Source of the DNA: Acidimicrobiia bacterium
GTDB taxonomy: Bacteria; Actinomycetota; Acidimicrobiia; Acidimicrobiales; AC-14
NCBI GenBank assembly: GCA_023265025.1
Contig: JAHFUP010000046.1
Span: 1-40,144, forward strand
Length of the DNA: 40,144 bases
Reading direction: 5' to 3'
The notes under the pieces were generated by a model. That model was not told the DNA's origin, did no database searches, and saw only the letters and a list, made by a program, of their open reading frames with translations. Positions 15,065-23,654 of the stretch are shown here, in pieces; position 1 is the stretch's first letter, and each line of letters starts with the position of its first letter. The translations under genes and the position numbers were made by a program.

Positions 15065-18000
15065 GACAGGAACGCAGCCTGGGAGCCGAACGAGCTCGGT
15101 GGCATGTCGTACTGGTGGAACAGGTCGAGGACGAGCTCTTCTATGTCGTCGACGTCGACGTCGAAGGCGACGGTCAGCAGCAGCCGACCGAGGATGGTGT
15201 CCATGGCCGTGACGTTGGTGACGGCCAGCGGCACGAGGCGCTGGATCGTCGACCGGCGCGCCTCGGGGCTGAGCTCGGCGACGGCCAGCGCCTCGGCCGC
15301 GAAGCGGGCGGCGAGGAGCGGGGCGAGCTCGGGGTCGGGCACGGCCACCTCCAGGCCGTCGGGCAGGAGGTCGTCGGGGCCCCACGGCGTGCCCGCATTG
15401 ATCCGTAGCAGCTCCTGCACCGAGCACTCGTAGACGTCGCGGGCGAGGGTCGCGAACGTTCTGGCATGGCGGATCCGGTTGGGGAGGGGGACCATCCCTG
15501 GATGCTGCGCCCGCCGCTCGTAGGGCTCGCCCACCACGTGCACGCCGGCGAACTGGGGCGCGGCCGGGTCGGCCAGGAAGCGGGCGACGGTGTCGTCGAG
15601 TGGCATCGCCGGCCACCAGCGCCGGGTCAGGGCGTTGATGCGGCTGGTCGTGCGGGCACAGAAGCGTGGGTCCTGGACGTTGTGCGCCGCCGTCACCGCC
15701 GCCCGCAACGCGGCCTGGACCGCGTCGTCGCCGGCGCCGCACACGAGGGCGGACTCGGCGAGGGTCAGGCACCCCGGCGCCTGGTACCCGGCGTAGCCGA
15801 ACGGGAGGCCGAGGCCCTGCTCCACCAAGGCGGCGGCGCCGGGACGGTCGTCGAGGAGCTTGGCCACCGACTCGGCGAGGCAGCCGAGCCGGCGCTTGTG
15901 GCCGCTCCAGCTGTCGCCCTGGCCCCGCTCGTGGCTGAGGCGTCCGGCCTCGTCTCGCACCTCGGTGATCCGTTCCTCGAAGACGGCCGGCGCCTCGACG
16001 TGTCCGTTCAGGGAGAGCACGGCCAGGCCGGTGAGCACGAGGCAGTCGTCGACGATGACGCTGCCGCCGCCGAGGGCGGCCGTCGTCAGTTGCTCGACCA
16101 GCTCCTGCACCAGGGCGGTGTCGGGATGATGGACGACGCTGAGAAGGAGTGCCCAGAGGGAGCGGTTGCGGTACTGCACGTAGGGGTTGGCCGCGTGCAG
16201 CACGATGTAGTCGCGGAGCAGCTCCTTGCCGCCGAGGGGCGCGGCGGCCGCGTAGGAGACCAGCATCGGCCCCTCGACCTCGGCGCGGTAGACCGGCGCC
16301 TCGTCAGAGGTCGGCGCCGGCGCCGCGCCGCCGGTCCATGTCAGCGACGTCTCGCGGCCCCGCTCGAGCTCCTCCAGCACCTGCTCGCCGGCGACGAGCG
16401 GTTCGGCCAGCGCGCTGGGGTCGTCCGGGATGCGACCACCGATCTGGGCCACGATCGACCGTGCCCGCCACTCGTCGGGCGGCGCCTGCAGCGCCGTCGC
16501 CGGCGGCGGTGCGCCGTCGACGTCGACCGCCACGCGACCGGCGAGCAGCTCGAGGCCGGGGGCCAGCCCGCCGGAGGTGACGTGCAGGAGCCGGCGGGCC
16601 TCCTCGGCCGCCGCCGGCGCCGCCAGCCAGGCACAGACCAGCGAGGTGGCCTGGCGCCACGGCTCGTCGACCGCGAAAGCGGCCAGGCGCCGGCGGGCCC
16701 CGTCGAGGTCGCCCTGGCGGGCCAGGTCGAAGGTACGCGCCGGGCGCAGGCCCTCGCGGCGGAAGCGGGCCGCAAGGGTGGCGGTGCGGACGACGCGCAG
16801 GTACCCCAGTTCGCCGGTGTCGAGCGCGCACGCGGCCAGCGCCCGGTCGAGGTCGTCCATCAGGGCCCGGGGGTGGCCGATGCGGCGCTCGTGGAGGTCG
16901 ACGAAGGTGTCGTTCACCGCCTCGGCCAACCGCCCGCTCCACGCCGACCGCTCGGCCGGCTCGGCGTGGGCCCGGACCCGTTCGGCGAGATGGCCGATGC
17001 CATGGCGGAGCGCGTACTCGGGCGTCTCGGTGTCCCAGCGGGGGGCGAACGTCGCACACCACGTGGCCAGCTTCTCCGCGAACCGGTCGAGGTCGGCGGG
17101 CAGGAACAGCTCCTGGGCGACGATCCGCTGCAGCTCCCGGTGCATGAGGCGAACCCGGTCGCCGCCTCGGAGGAACCGCCGCATCGGCGCGACCGCCCTG
17201 TCCACCCGCAGCTTGGTGACGCCCAGGGCGGCGGCGATCTCGGCGAGGGCGATGCCGCCGCGGACGACGGCGAGCAGTCCGAGGACCTCCTCGGCCGCCT
17301 CCGAGTCGACCCGCTGCTGGAGCTGGGCGAAGTCGGCCCGGAAGTAATCACGGACGCCGGCCACGCCCTGGGCCTCGAGCTCGGCGAGGCGGGGCTCGCC
17401 GCCGGCGGCGACGTCGGCGCTGACCAGCGAGGAGAACAGCGGCTCACCGCGTGTGACCGCCAGGACCCGTCCGGCCAACCGGGCCGCGTCGTGGGGGTCG
17501 GCGCCGTTGTCTGCCAGCAGCTCGGTGAGGGCGATCTCGTCGAGGTGGTCGAGCGCCAGGCGCTCGGCGGTCCCGAGCGGGTGCTGGTGGTCGAGCACGG
17601 GCAGGGCCCAGGGCCGGGACGAGGCGATGACGTGCACATATGGACGGTCGGCCGGCGGGAGGACGTCGAGGACGGTCAGCCCATCGGTCGCCATCTCGTC
17701 GAGGCCGTCGACGAGGAGCAGAAGCGGCCGGTAGGCGTCGGCCGCCCGCCCGGCCCGCGCCCACAGCTGCAGGAGCTGGCTGCGCTGGGCTTCAAGGTCG
17801 CCGACGACGCCGCCCGTCGAGCCGACCAAAACGAGCAGCTGGGCGTTGACCGCGGCCAGGAACGCGGCCGCGGTGTTGCGCTTCTGCTCCTCCCGGACGA
17901 AGAAGAACGCGACGTCGGGGACGATCCCGGACTCCCAGGTGCCGGCGTCCCAAGTGCCGGAGTCGATGCGGCGGACGAGCTCGGCGAAGAGCGCGGACTT

Positions 18001-18831
18001 GCCGAACATGGCGTCGCCCTCGACGAGGAGGCACCCGGGCGGCTCCTGGTTGGCGAACCGGGTGAGCCGGTCCAGCACCTGCTCCCGGCCCACCAGCGGG
18101 CGGCCGGCGTAGTAGGCCAGCAACTGGTCGACCTCGGCGCGGTAGTCGGCGCGGGCGCCGAGCGTCTCGGGGGACCGGACGCGCCACCGGTCCTGGAGCG
18201 CGGCCACGTCGAGGGCGAAGCGGAACGTCCGGGCGCCGAACTGGGCGGCCCCGGCCCGGCACGCAGCGTCGAAGGTGAGCAGGCCGTCCACCCGGTCGCG
18301 CCCCTCCGGGACGCCGGACGCCAGGGCGTTGGCCCGGGCGAAGCCGGTGCACTCGATGGCGAGGTAGTCGCCGTCGGTGATCCGCTCGGTGAGAGCGCCG
18401 ACCTCCGCGATGCGCCCCTTGTCGCGGTCGGACCAGTCGAGCTCGGCGCCCCGGCCGGCGTCGCGCTGCTCCCGCCGGCCGAACCGGGTGGACACCGCGA
18501 CGATGGCGTGGTCGTCGAAGACCACGATCAGGGGCAGCAGCTCGTAGCCCAGGCACACGCCTGCCACCAGGAGGGCGAGGTCGAGGCACGTCCCCTCACC
18601 CGGCGCCCGCAGGATCTCCTCGGGCGCGCGGATCTCCTGGAGCTCGGCCTGCGGTGCGTACTTCTCGGGCGCGTACCGGACGCCGGCGGTGGACAGGGTG
18701 TCGTAGATCGCCCGCACCAGGTCGCGCCGGCTGGTGCCCCGGTCGAGGGGGGTGATGAGCTGGACCGCGTCGGGCCGGGCGTAGCCGGCGAGGGCGACCT
18801 CCTCGGCCTTGGACCAGGGCGTCCAGGTCAC
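15061..18831 (-). CDS. Transglutaminase-like/STAND NTPase protein (1256 residues)
   Basis: A very large cytoplasmic protein. Residues ~30-165 are transglutaminase-like: Cys82 in GEGTCLDLALLVAGV, His108 in VVFDDHAIVAV and an acidic residue in YLAIECTGF (Glu160) are the likely triad. Residues ~245-560 are a NACHT/STAND-type P-loop NTPase: PLVGRE linker, Walker A EGDAMFGKSA (271-280), Walker B LLLLVDGLDE (370-379), VIASSRPW sensor and a winged-helix-like segment (LAEIAAALGVTKLRV). About 500 residues of helical repeat-like sequence follow. Near the C-terminus, SVQELLRINAG ... LLPDGLEVAVPDPE resembles a LysM domain. STAND proteins are NTP-driven switches that oligomerise on sensing a signal. Here the switch sits between a lipase and a TIR effector with GTGA overlaps on both sides. 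Opposite-strand open frames across it are GC shadows. Confidence 0.85.
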   Translation of the reverse strand: MTWTPWSKAEEVALAGYARPDAVQLITPLDRGTSRRDLVRAIYDTLSTAGVRYAPEKYAPQAELQEIRAPEEILRAPGEGTCLDLALLVAGVCLGYELLPLIVVFDDHAIVAVSTRFGRREQRDAGRGAELDWSDRDKGRIAEVGALTERITDGDYLAIECTGFARANALASGVPEGRDRVDGLLTFDAACRAGAAQFGARTFRFALDVAALQDRWRVRSPETLGARADYRAEVDQLLAYYAGRPLVGREQVLDRLTRFANQEPPGCLLVEGDAMFGKSALFAELVRRIDSGTWDAGTWESGIVPDVAFFFVREEQKRNTAAAFLAAVNAQLLVLVGSTGGVVGDLEAQRSQLLQLWARAGRAADAYRPLLLLVDGLDEMATDGLTVLDVLPPADRPYVHVIASSRPWALPVLDHQHPLGTAERLALDHLDEIALTELLADNGADPHDAARLAGRVLAVTRGEPLFSSLVSADVAAGGEPRLAELEAQGVAGVRDYFRADFAQLQQRVDSEAAEEVLGLLAVVRGGIALAEIAAALGVTKLRVDRAVAPMRRFLRGGDRVRLMHRELQRIVAQELFLPADLDRFAEKLATWCATFAPRWDTETPEYALRHGIGHLAERVRAHAEPAERSAWSGRLAEAVNDTFVDLHERRIGHPRALMDDLDRALAACALDTGELGYLRVVRTATLAARFRREGLRPARTFDLARQGDLDGARRRLAAFAVDEPWRQATSLVCAWLAAPAAAEEARRLLHVTSGGLAPGLELLAGRVAVDVDGAPPPATALQAPPDEWRARSIVAQIGGRIPDDPSALAEPLVAGEQVLEELERGRETSLTWTGGAAPAPTSDEAPVYRAEVEGPMLVSYAAAAPLGGKELLRDYIVLHAANPYVQYRNRSLWALLLSVVHHPDTALVQELVEQLTTAALGGGSVIVDDCLVLTGLAVLSLNGHVEAPAVFEERITEVRDEAGRLSHERGQGDSWSGHKRRLGCLAESVAKLLDDRPGAAALVEQGLGLPFGYAGYQAPGCLTLAESALVCGAGDDAVQAALRAAVTAAHNVQDPRFCARTTSRINALTRRWWPAMPLDDTVARFLADPAAPQFAGVHVVGEPYERRAQHPGMVPLPNRIRHARTFATLARDVYECSVQELLRINAGTPWGPDDLLPDGLEVAVPDPELAPLLAARFAAEALAVAELSPEARRSTIQRLVPLAVTNVTAMDTILGRLLLTVAFDVDVDDIEELVLDLFHQYDMPPSSFGSQAAFLS

Positions 18832-20273
18832 CCCGCCACCTCGAAGACGTCGTGGACCGGATCGGGCATGACGTCGGCCTGCACGGCGCGGACCTCGACC
18901 TGGTAGAGGCCCGGCGCCAGCACGGCGTCGGCCGACCACCGCCCGCCGGCCTCGCCCAGATCGATCCGCGCCGGCGGGCCCGACGAGCCCACCCGCGTCA
19001 CGACCGCTCGCACCCCGCCCGGTTCCGCGTCGACGTTCACCATCCGGGCACCGATCGTCACCGGCTCGTCCGGCAGGTAGAGGTCGTCGAGGTCGAGGCT
19101 GATGGCCGGCGCCTGCTCGGCCTCCCCGCTCAGCTCGCCCCGGATGTGGGCGACGCCCGGCGCCTGGATCACCTGGAGGCGGGTCCGGCAGTGCGGGTCG
19201 AGGACACGGGGGAGGTGGATGCAGCTGTGGCGCTCGGGCACGAAGGTGTCGTAGAAGCCGCGGTCGAACTCGATCGGGGTCGCCCCCACCATCGGGACGG
19301 TGCCGTCGCCGCCGCGCCATTCGGCGGGGACGGCGGGGGGCAGGTCGCTGGAGGTGGTTAGCCGGGCCCCCACGAGGCGGGCCGACTGCAACGTGTCCTC
19401 CTGGCGTGTCCCGACGATGGGAAGGACGGCGAAGTTGTCGCGGTAGGACAGGCTCGTGCGGTTCTCCGCCACCGCGTCCTCGATGCGCTGGTGGAAGGCA
19501 CGCGCGGCCACGGCCCGCGCCCGGTCGACGCCGGGCACGCCGGCCGTCTCGCACACCCGCTGCCAGGCGCCGCCGGCTTCGAGCATGGGGTAGATGGGCA
19601 GCAGCTCGTAGGCCGAGCTGCATGACCGCAGCAGCTCGGTCAGGTCGACGAACGCCTTCTTGTAACCGTTGGCCAGGAAGTCGAGGGCGTTGACCGAGCC
19701 CCGGTGGGGGGTGCCGAATGTCACGAGCGCCCGGCAACGCTCCCAGCCGCCCAGGACGTCGACGTACTGCCTGGCGACGAGGCCGCCCATGCTGTGGGCC
19801 AGCAGGATCACCTTGGCGTCGGCGGCCCCGCTGTGCTCCTGCCACCGGGGGAGGCGGACGTCGACCAGCTTGGCCAGGGCCCGGGCCGACGCGGCGTTGT
19901 GCCGGCGCCAGTCGTACGGGAACTCGTAGACGTTTGCCGGCCGGTCGGGCGGGTCGTCGAACGCGCCGACCGTGACCTCGAACCGGTCCTCCACCCAGGC
20001 CCGCATGGCGGAGTACCCGTTCACCTTCTTCAGGCCGGGCACCAGGATCAGATCGGGGATCACCCGGGTGGCGGTCACACCGTCGCCGAGGTCGTCGGCA
20101 TCGGGGTCGTCGCCGTCGAGGGCAAGGGCCTGCACCGACGCGCCGAGTGACCGGAGGGCGCCCCAAGCGGCCTGGCCCGAGAACGCCCAGACGTCGCGTT
20201 CGTCCTTGCGCAGGACGCTGCCCGTGATGCCCGGCAGCATGATGACGACGTCTCTCATGCGGACCTTGGGCAC
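18828..20273 (-). CDS. Alpha/beta-hydrolase, LCAT/PGAP1-like lipase
   Basis: A 481-residue protein, first gene of the lipase-STAND-TIR operon. It starts [12 protein letters not shown], with an oxyanion-hole loop typical of lecithin:cholesterol acyltransferase/PGAP1-like lipases. The nucleophile is Ser161 in [22 protein letters not shown] follows, and [13 protein letters not shown] plus [10 protein letters not shown] supply likely Asp and His. A C-terminal ~100-residue beta-rich domain ([20 protein letters not shown] onward) looks Ig-like. There is no signal peptide, so it acts in the cytosol or at the inner face of the membrane; phospholipid or acyl-ester hydrolysis is expected. GTG at 20273 follows GGAGGGGAC; ATG at 20258 is the alternative. 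Its stop overlaps the STAND gene start by GTGA. It is divergent from the ACP-MbtH gene 90 bases away. Confidence 0.83.
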   Translation of the reverse strand: MPKVRMRDVVIMLPGITGSVLRKDERDVWAFSGQAAWGALRSLGASVQALALDGDDPDADDLGDGVTATRVIPDLILVPGLKKVNGYSAMRAWVEDRFEVTVGAFDDPPDRPANVYEFPYDWRRHNAASARALAKLVDVRLPRWQEHSGAADAKVILLAHSMGGLVARQYVDVLGGWERCRALVTFGTPHRGSVNALDFLANGYKKAFVDLTELLRSCSSAYELLPIYPMLEAGGAWQRVCETAGVPGVDRARAVAARAFHQRIEDAVAENRTSLSYRDNFAVLPIVGTRQEDTLQSARLVGARLTTSSDLPPAVPAEWRGGDGTVPMVGATPIEFDRGFYDTFVPERHSCIHLPRVLDPHCRTRLQVIQAPGVAHIRGELSGEAEQAPAISLDLDDLYLPDEPVTIGARMVNVDAEPGGVRAVVTRVGSSGPPARIDLGEAGGRWSADAVLAPGLYQVEVRAVQADVMPDPVHDVFEVAG

Positions 20274-20363
20274 GTCCCCTCCGACGTCGGGCTCGCAGCG
20301 CTGGGGCCAACGGTAGCGGCCGGCCATAGGCTCCGGTCGGTCGGCGACGGGAGGTCGGACGAA

Positions 20364-20906
20364 ATGGGCGTAGGTGACAAGGTCAGGGACATCATCGTCG
20401 ACGCGTTGGGCGTGGACGCGGCCGACGTGACCCTGAGCGCCGACCTGGTGGACGACCTCGGGGCCGACTCCCTGCGCCTGGTCGAGCTGCGCATGGGGCT
20501 GGAGGAGGAGTTCGGCATCGAGATCCTCGACGAGGACGCCGAGGGCATCATGACGGTCCGGCAGGTCGTGGAGTTCGTCATCGCCACCGCCGGCAAGGTC
20601 ACACCTGCGCCACCCGTCGACGACGCCGGCGAGGACGCCCCCACCGACACAGCGGAAGCGCCGGTCGCGCCGGCCGCCGCGGATGCGCCGGCCGCGGCGG
20701 GTGCGCCGGCCGAGGACGACGATGACGACGTCGTCTACGCCGTCGTCATCAACCACGAGGAGCAGTACTCGATCTGGCCGGCGGACCGCGAGCCCCCGAT
20801 GGGTTGGGCCCGGGTCGGCAAGGAGGGCACCAAGGCCGAGTGCCTGGCCCACATCAACGTCGTCTGGACCGACATGCGCCCCCTGAGCCTGCGCCACCCG
20901 ATGTAG
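20364..20906 (+). CDS. Acyl carrier protein fused to an MbtH domain
   Basis: A 180-residue two-domain protein. Residues 1-78 are an acyl/peptidyl carrier protein with the phosphopantetheine site Ser36 in [13 protein letters not shown] and a typical four-helix pattern. An acidic, Ala/Pro-rich linker (about 79-123) follows. Residues ~124-180 match the MbtH signature almost completely: [21 protein letters not shown] and WTDMRPLSL. MbtH proteins bind and activate adenylation domains of non-ribosomal peptide synthetases, and carrier domains hold the activated acyl or aminoacyl group. Having both in one small protein, with no synthetase in the window, is unusual. ATG at 20364 has GGGAGG about 8 bases upstream. 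It is divergent from the lipase-STAND-TIR operon, so co-regulation is possible. The fusion is read straight from the sequence; the role is unknown. Confidence 0.92.
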   Translation: MGVGDKVRDIIVDALGVDAADVTLSADLVDDLGADSLRLVELRMGLEEEFGIEILDEDAEGIMTVRQVVEFVIATAGKVTPAPPVDDAGEDAPTDTAEAPVAPAAADAPAAAGAPAEDDDDDVVYAVVINHEEQYSIWPADREPPMGWARVGKEGTKAECLAHINVVWTDMRPLSLRHPM

Positions 20907-20930
20907 GTCCGGGGCCGGCCTTCCGGGACC
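20906..20930. terminator. Possible hairpin terminator after the ACP-MbtH gene
   Basis: GGTCCGG (906-912) can pair with CCGGGACC (20923-20930) with one bulged base around a short loop, directly after the TAG of the ACP-MbtH gene and before the GNAT gene at 20956. No T-run follows; in GC-rich DNA this is weak evidence. Confidence 0.3.
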
Positions 20931-20955
20931 GCCCCCCAGTACGATTGGCGGAGGG

Positions 20956-21681
20956 ATGACCACCGTCGCCACCGAGGTCCTGCAGTGGGGATGGGAACGG
21001 GCGCGGACCGGTCCGTGGCGGGGCGACGGGCAGATCGCCTACCTGGCGCCGCTGGCGCCGGCGGGGGCGCCGTCGGTCGACTTCCTGCGGCGGTGCATCG
21101 AGACCCTGTCGGCCCGCGGCTTCACCCAGGTGGTCACCAGCGCGCTGGCGCCGGCTGAGCAGTCCGGCTTCCTGGCCGTCGGGTTCGAGGAGTACGAGCG
21201 GCTCCACCTCCTCAGCCACAACCTCCGCGATGTCGAGCGGCCGGACAAGGAGGCGGCGCACCTGCTCCGCCGCGGCCGTACCGCCGACTGGCCGGCGGTG
21301 CTGGCGGTCGACGCGTCCGCCTTCGCTCCGTTCTGGCGGCTCGACGCCGGCGGGCTGAGCGAGGCCATCGACGCCACGCCGGTCACGCGGTTCCGGGTGG
21401 CCGCGGGCAGGAGGGGGTCCGGCATCTTCGCCTACGCGGTCACCGGGCTCAGCGTCAGCCAGGGCTACCTCCAGCGGCTCGCCGTCCACCCCGACCATCG
21501 CCGGCAGGGTCTCGGCCGGGCGCTGGGGCTCGACGGGCTCCGCTGGCTCCGCCGGCGGGGGGTGTCGGAGGCCGTGGTCAACACCCAGCTCGGCAACGAG
21601 CCGGCGCTGGCCCTCTACCTGTCGCTGGGGTTCCGCGAGGAGCCGATCCAGCTGTCCGTCCTCCACCGGCGGCTCGGGTGA
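20956..21681 (+). CDS. GNAT-family N-acetyltransferase
   Basis: A 241-residue protein. The C-terminal ~100 residues hold a GNAT domain with the acetyl-CoA pyrophosphate loop in LQRLAVHPDHRRQGLGRALG, then VVNTQLGNEPALALYLSLGF. The N-terminal ~100 residues (YLAPLAPAGAPSVDFLRRCI, GFTQVVTSALAPAEQSGFLAVGF) look like a degenerate second GNAT-like half. The acceptor is unknown. Its stop overlaps the DUF6049 gene start by 4 bases (GTGA). The pairing of a GNAT with DUF6049 near the origin cluster suggests a cell-envelope or housekeeping role, but that is inferred from position only. Confidence 0.85.
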   Translation: MTTVATEVLQWGWERARTGPWRGDGQIAYLAPLAPAGAPSVDFLRRCIETLSARGFTQVVTSALAPAEQSGFLAVGFEEYERLHLLSHNLRDVERPDKEAAHLLRRGRTADWPAVLAVDASAFAPFWRLDAGGLSEAIDATPVTRFRVAAGRRGSGIFAYAVTGLSVSQGYLQRLAVHPDHRRQGLGRALGLDGLRWLRRRGVSEAVVNTQLGNEPALALYLSLGFREEPIQLSVLHRRLG

Positions 21682-23654
21682 GGCGCGCTGGGGCCGTCGC
21701 CCTTCTCGTGCTGGCGTTGGCCACCGCGCTGGGGTCGATAGCGGTCGCCCAGCCGGCGCCGGCCAAGGGCCGGATGACGTTCGTCGCCCAGACGCCCTGG
21801 GTGGCGACGGGTGGCGACTTCCTGATGCGGGTCCACGTCGACCGCCCGACGGGTGCGTCGAACCTGGAGTTCCAGACGACGATCTTCCCGGCGGTGGCCA
21901 CCCGTTCGGAGTTCGGCGAGACGCTGGCCGACCGCATGGGCGACACCGCGCTCGTCGCCCTGACCCCCGTGCTGCTGGCCGACCTGCGCCCCGAAGCCAA
22001 CGGGGATGTCGTCCTCTCCATCCCCATCCGCAACCCGGCCCTCCCCCGGGACCCGTCGCGCGTCCTGCTGCCACCCCGTGACGGCGTGTACCCGGTCCGG
22101 GTCGAGCTGCGCGACCGGCTGGCCGGGTCGGTCGTCGACAAGTTCGTCACCCACCTGCTGCACACGCCCGAGCTGCACGCCACGCCCAAGCTCGGCGTCT
22201 CCCTGGTGTTCCCCGTCCACGCCCCGCCGTCGTTGCAGCCGAACGGCGAGCGCACCCTGCCCGCCGCCGACGTGCTAACGGCGATGACCCAGGGCGTCGA
22301 CGCGGTGCGCGCCACTCCCTTCACGCTGGCCCCGACGCCGGAGACCGTCGCTTCCCTGGCGGCCAGCGCCGATCCGAAGGCCAAGGCGCTCCTGGCCTCG
22401 CTCCGGGCGGCGGGGGTCGATCGTGCCACGCTCACCAGCACCTACGTCCCCACCAACCTGGCCGCGCTGATGGGCGCCGGCCTCGACGGCGAGGTGGCCA
22501 GCCAGCTCGGCCGGGGGGCCCAGACACTCGTCGACATCCTCGGCGGGCGGCTCGACGCCCGGACCTGGCTGCCGGAGGAGGCCCTCGACCCGCGGGTGAT
22601 CGACGCCCTCGCCGGCCGGGGCTTCGACCGGATGCTCACCGCCGAGCCGCTGCTCACCCCCATCGACCAGAAGCTGACGCTGACCCGACCGTTCGTCCTT
22701 CTCGGCCGCCAGACCCGTGTGCAGGCGGTAGCCACCGACGCCGGCCTGGCCGCCCATTTCAACCCGGCGGCGAACCAGGCCCTGTCCGCCTACCAGCTGC
22801 TGGCCGACCTGGCCGTGGTCTACCTGGACCGGCCGGGCGACGACGAGCGACGGGGCGTGGCGGCCATCGCCCCCCGCGACTGGCGACCGACCAAGCAGTT
22901 CCTCGACGTGCTGACGACCGGCCTGGCCCTGTCGCCCATCGTCGAGCCGATCTCCCTGGACACCCTCTTCGGAGCCGTACCGACGGCGCGGGACGACGCC
23001 GGCGCCAATCTGGTCCGCCGGCCCACCGCCCCGAGCCCGGGGAGCCTGGGGGAGGTAGCCACGGACCTGGGCGAGACCCGGCGGAACCTGGACTCCCTCG
23101 GCTCGGTGCTGGGCTCGGGCAACCCGACGTCGGCCGTGATCGAGGAGCAGTTGCTCGTGGCCGAGTCGTCCGACCTCAAGGCCCGTCGCCAGCGCGACGC
23201 CTACATCGCCGGCGCCGACCGCCAGATCCAGGGCCAGCTCGACCAGATCGAGATGCCGGAGGGCCGTTCGTTCACCCTGACGGCCCGGACCGGCGTGATC
23301 CCGGTCACGTTCAAGAACAACACCGGCAAGCCGGTGCGGGTGGTGGTCAAGGTCGAAAGCGACAAGCTCGACTTCCCCGCCGGCACCACCGTGGATCTGG
23401 AGCTGAACCGCCTCAACACCACCCAGCGCTTCCCGGTGGTCGCCCGGGCCTCCGGCGCCTTCCCCATCCGCATCACCCTGGAGTCCCCCGACGGGCACCT
23501 GGTGGTCGGGCGGGCCCGCATCACGGTACGGTCAACCGCCGCCTCGGGCGCCAGCCTGATCGTGGCCATGGGCGCGGCCACCTTCCTGGCCGTGTGGTGG
23601 GGCCGCAACGCCATGAAGGGCCGCCGAGCGAGAGGGTTGGTTCCCGAAGAATGA
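21678..23654 (+). CDS. DUF6049-family secreted/membrane protein
   Basis: A 658-residue envelope protein. It has an N-terminal signal peptide (GAVALLVLALATALGSIAVA), a large extracellular part and a C-terminal membrane anchor (ASLIVAMGAATFLAVWW) with a basic cytoplasmic end (KGRRARG). The middle includes a polysaccharide-deacetylase-like barrel pattern (LAALMGAGLDGEVASQLGRG, WLPEEALDPRVIDALAGRGF) and a beta-rich domain before the anchor (VIPVTFKNNTGKPVRVVVKV). This is the architecture of the actinobacterial DUF6049 family, usually followed by murJ (lipid II flippase) and thought to act in cell-wall assembly. Here the next gene is degV instead. The GTG start overlaps the GNAT stop by 4 bases, and its own stop overlaps the degV ATG by 4 bases. 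Confidence 0.85.
   Translation: MRRAGAVALLVLALATALGSIAVAQPAPAKGRMTFVAQTPWVATGGDFLMRVHVDRPTGASNLEFQTTIFPAVATRSEFGETLADRMGDTALVALTPVLLADLRPEANGDVVLSIPIRNPALPRDPSRVLLPPRDGVYPVRVELRDRLAGSVVDKFVTHLLHTPELHATPKLGVSLVFPVHAPPSLQPNGERTLPAADVLTAMTQGVDAVRATPFTLAPTPETVASLAASADPKAKALLASLRAAGVDRATLTSTYVPTNLAALMGAGLDGEVASQLGRGAQTLVDILGGRLDARTWLPEEALDPRVIDALAGRGFDRMLTAEPLLTPIDQKLTLTRPFVLLGRQTRVQAVATDAGLAAHFNPAANQALSAYQLLADLAVVYLDRPGDDERRGVAAIAPRDWRPTKQFLDVLTTGLALSPIVEPISLDTLFGAVPTARDDAGANLVRRPTAPSPGSLGEVATDLGETRRNLDSLGSVLGSGNPTSAVIEEQLLVAESSDLKARRQRDAYIAGADRQIQGQLDQIEMPEGRSFTLTARTGVIPVTFKNNTGKPVRVVVKVESDKLDFPAGTTVDLELNRLNTTQRFPVVARASGAFPIRITLESPDGHLVVGRARITVRSTAASGASLIVAMGAATFLAVWWGRNAMKGRRARGLVPEE

Noticed and set aside
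15466-18906. A 1146-codon plus-strand open frame opposite the STAND gene
   Set aside because: Its product is Gly/Arg/Val/Asp-rich without domains; the minus strand encodes recognisable NTPase motifs. It is a shadow of high GC at third codon positions.
20274-20972. Upstream extension of the lipase frame through the ACP-MbtH gene
   Set aside because: It is antisense to the ACP-MbtH gene, whose motifs are unmistakable.
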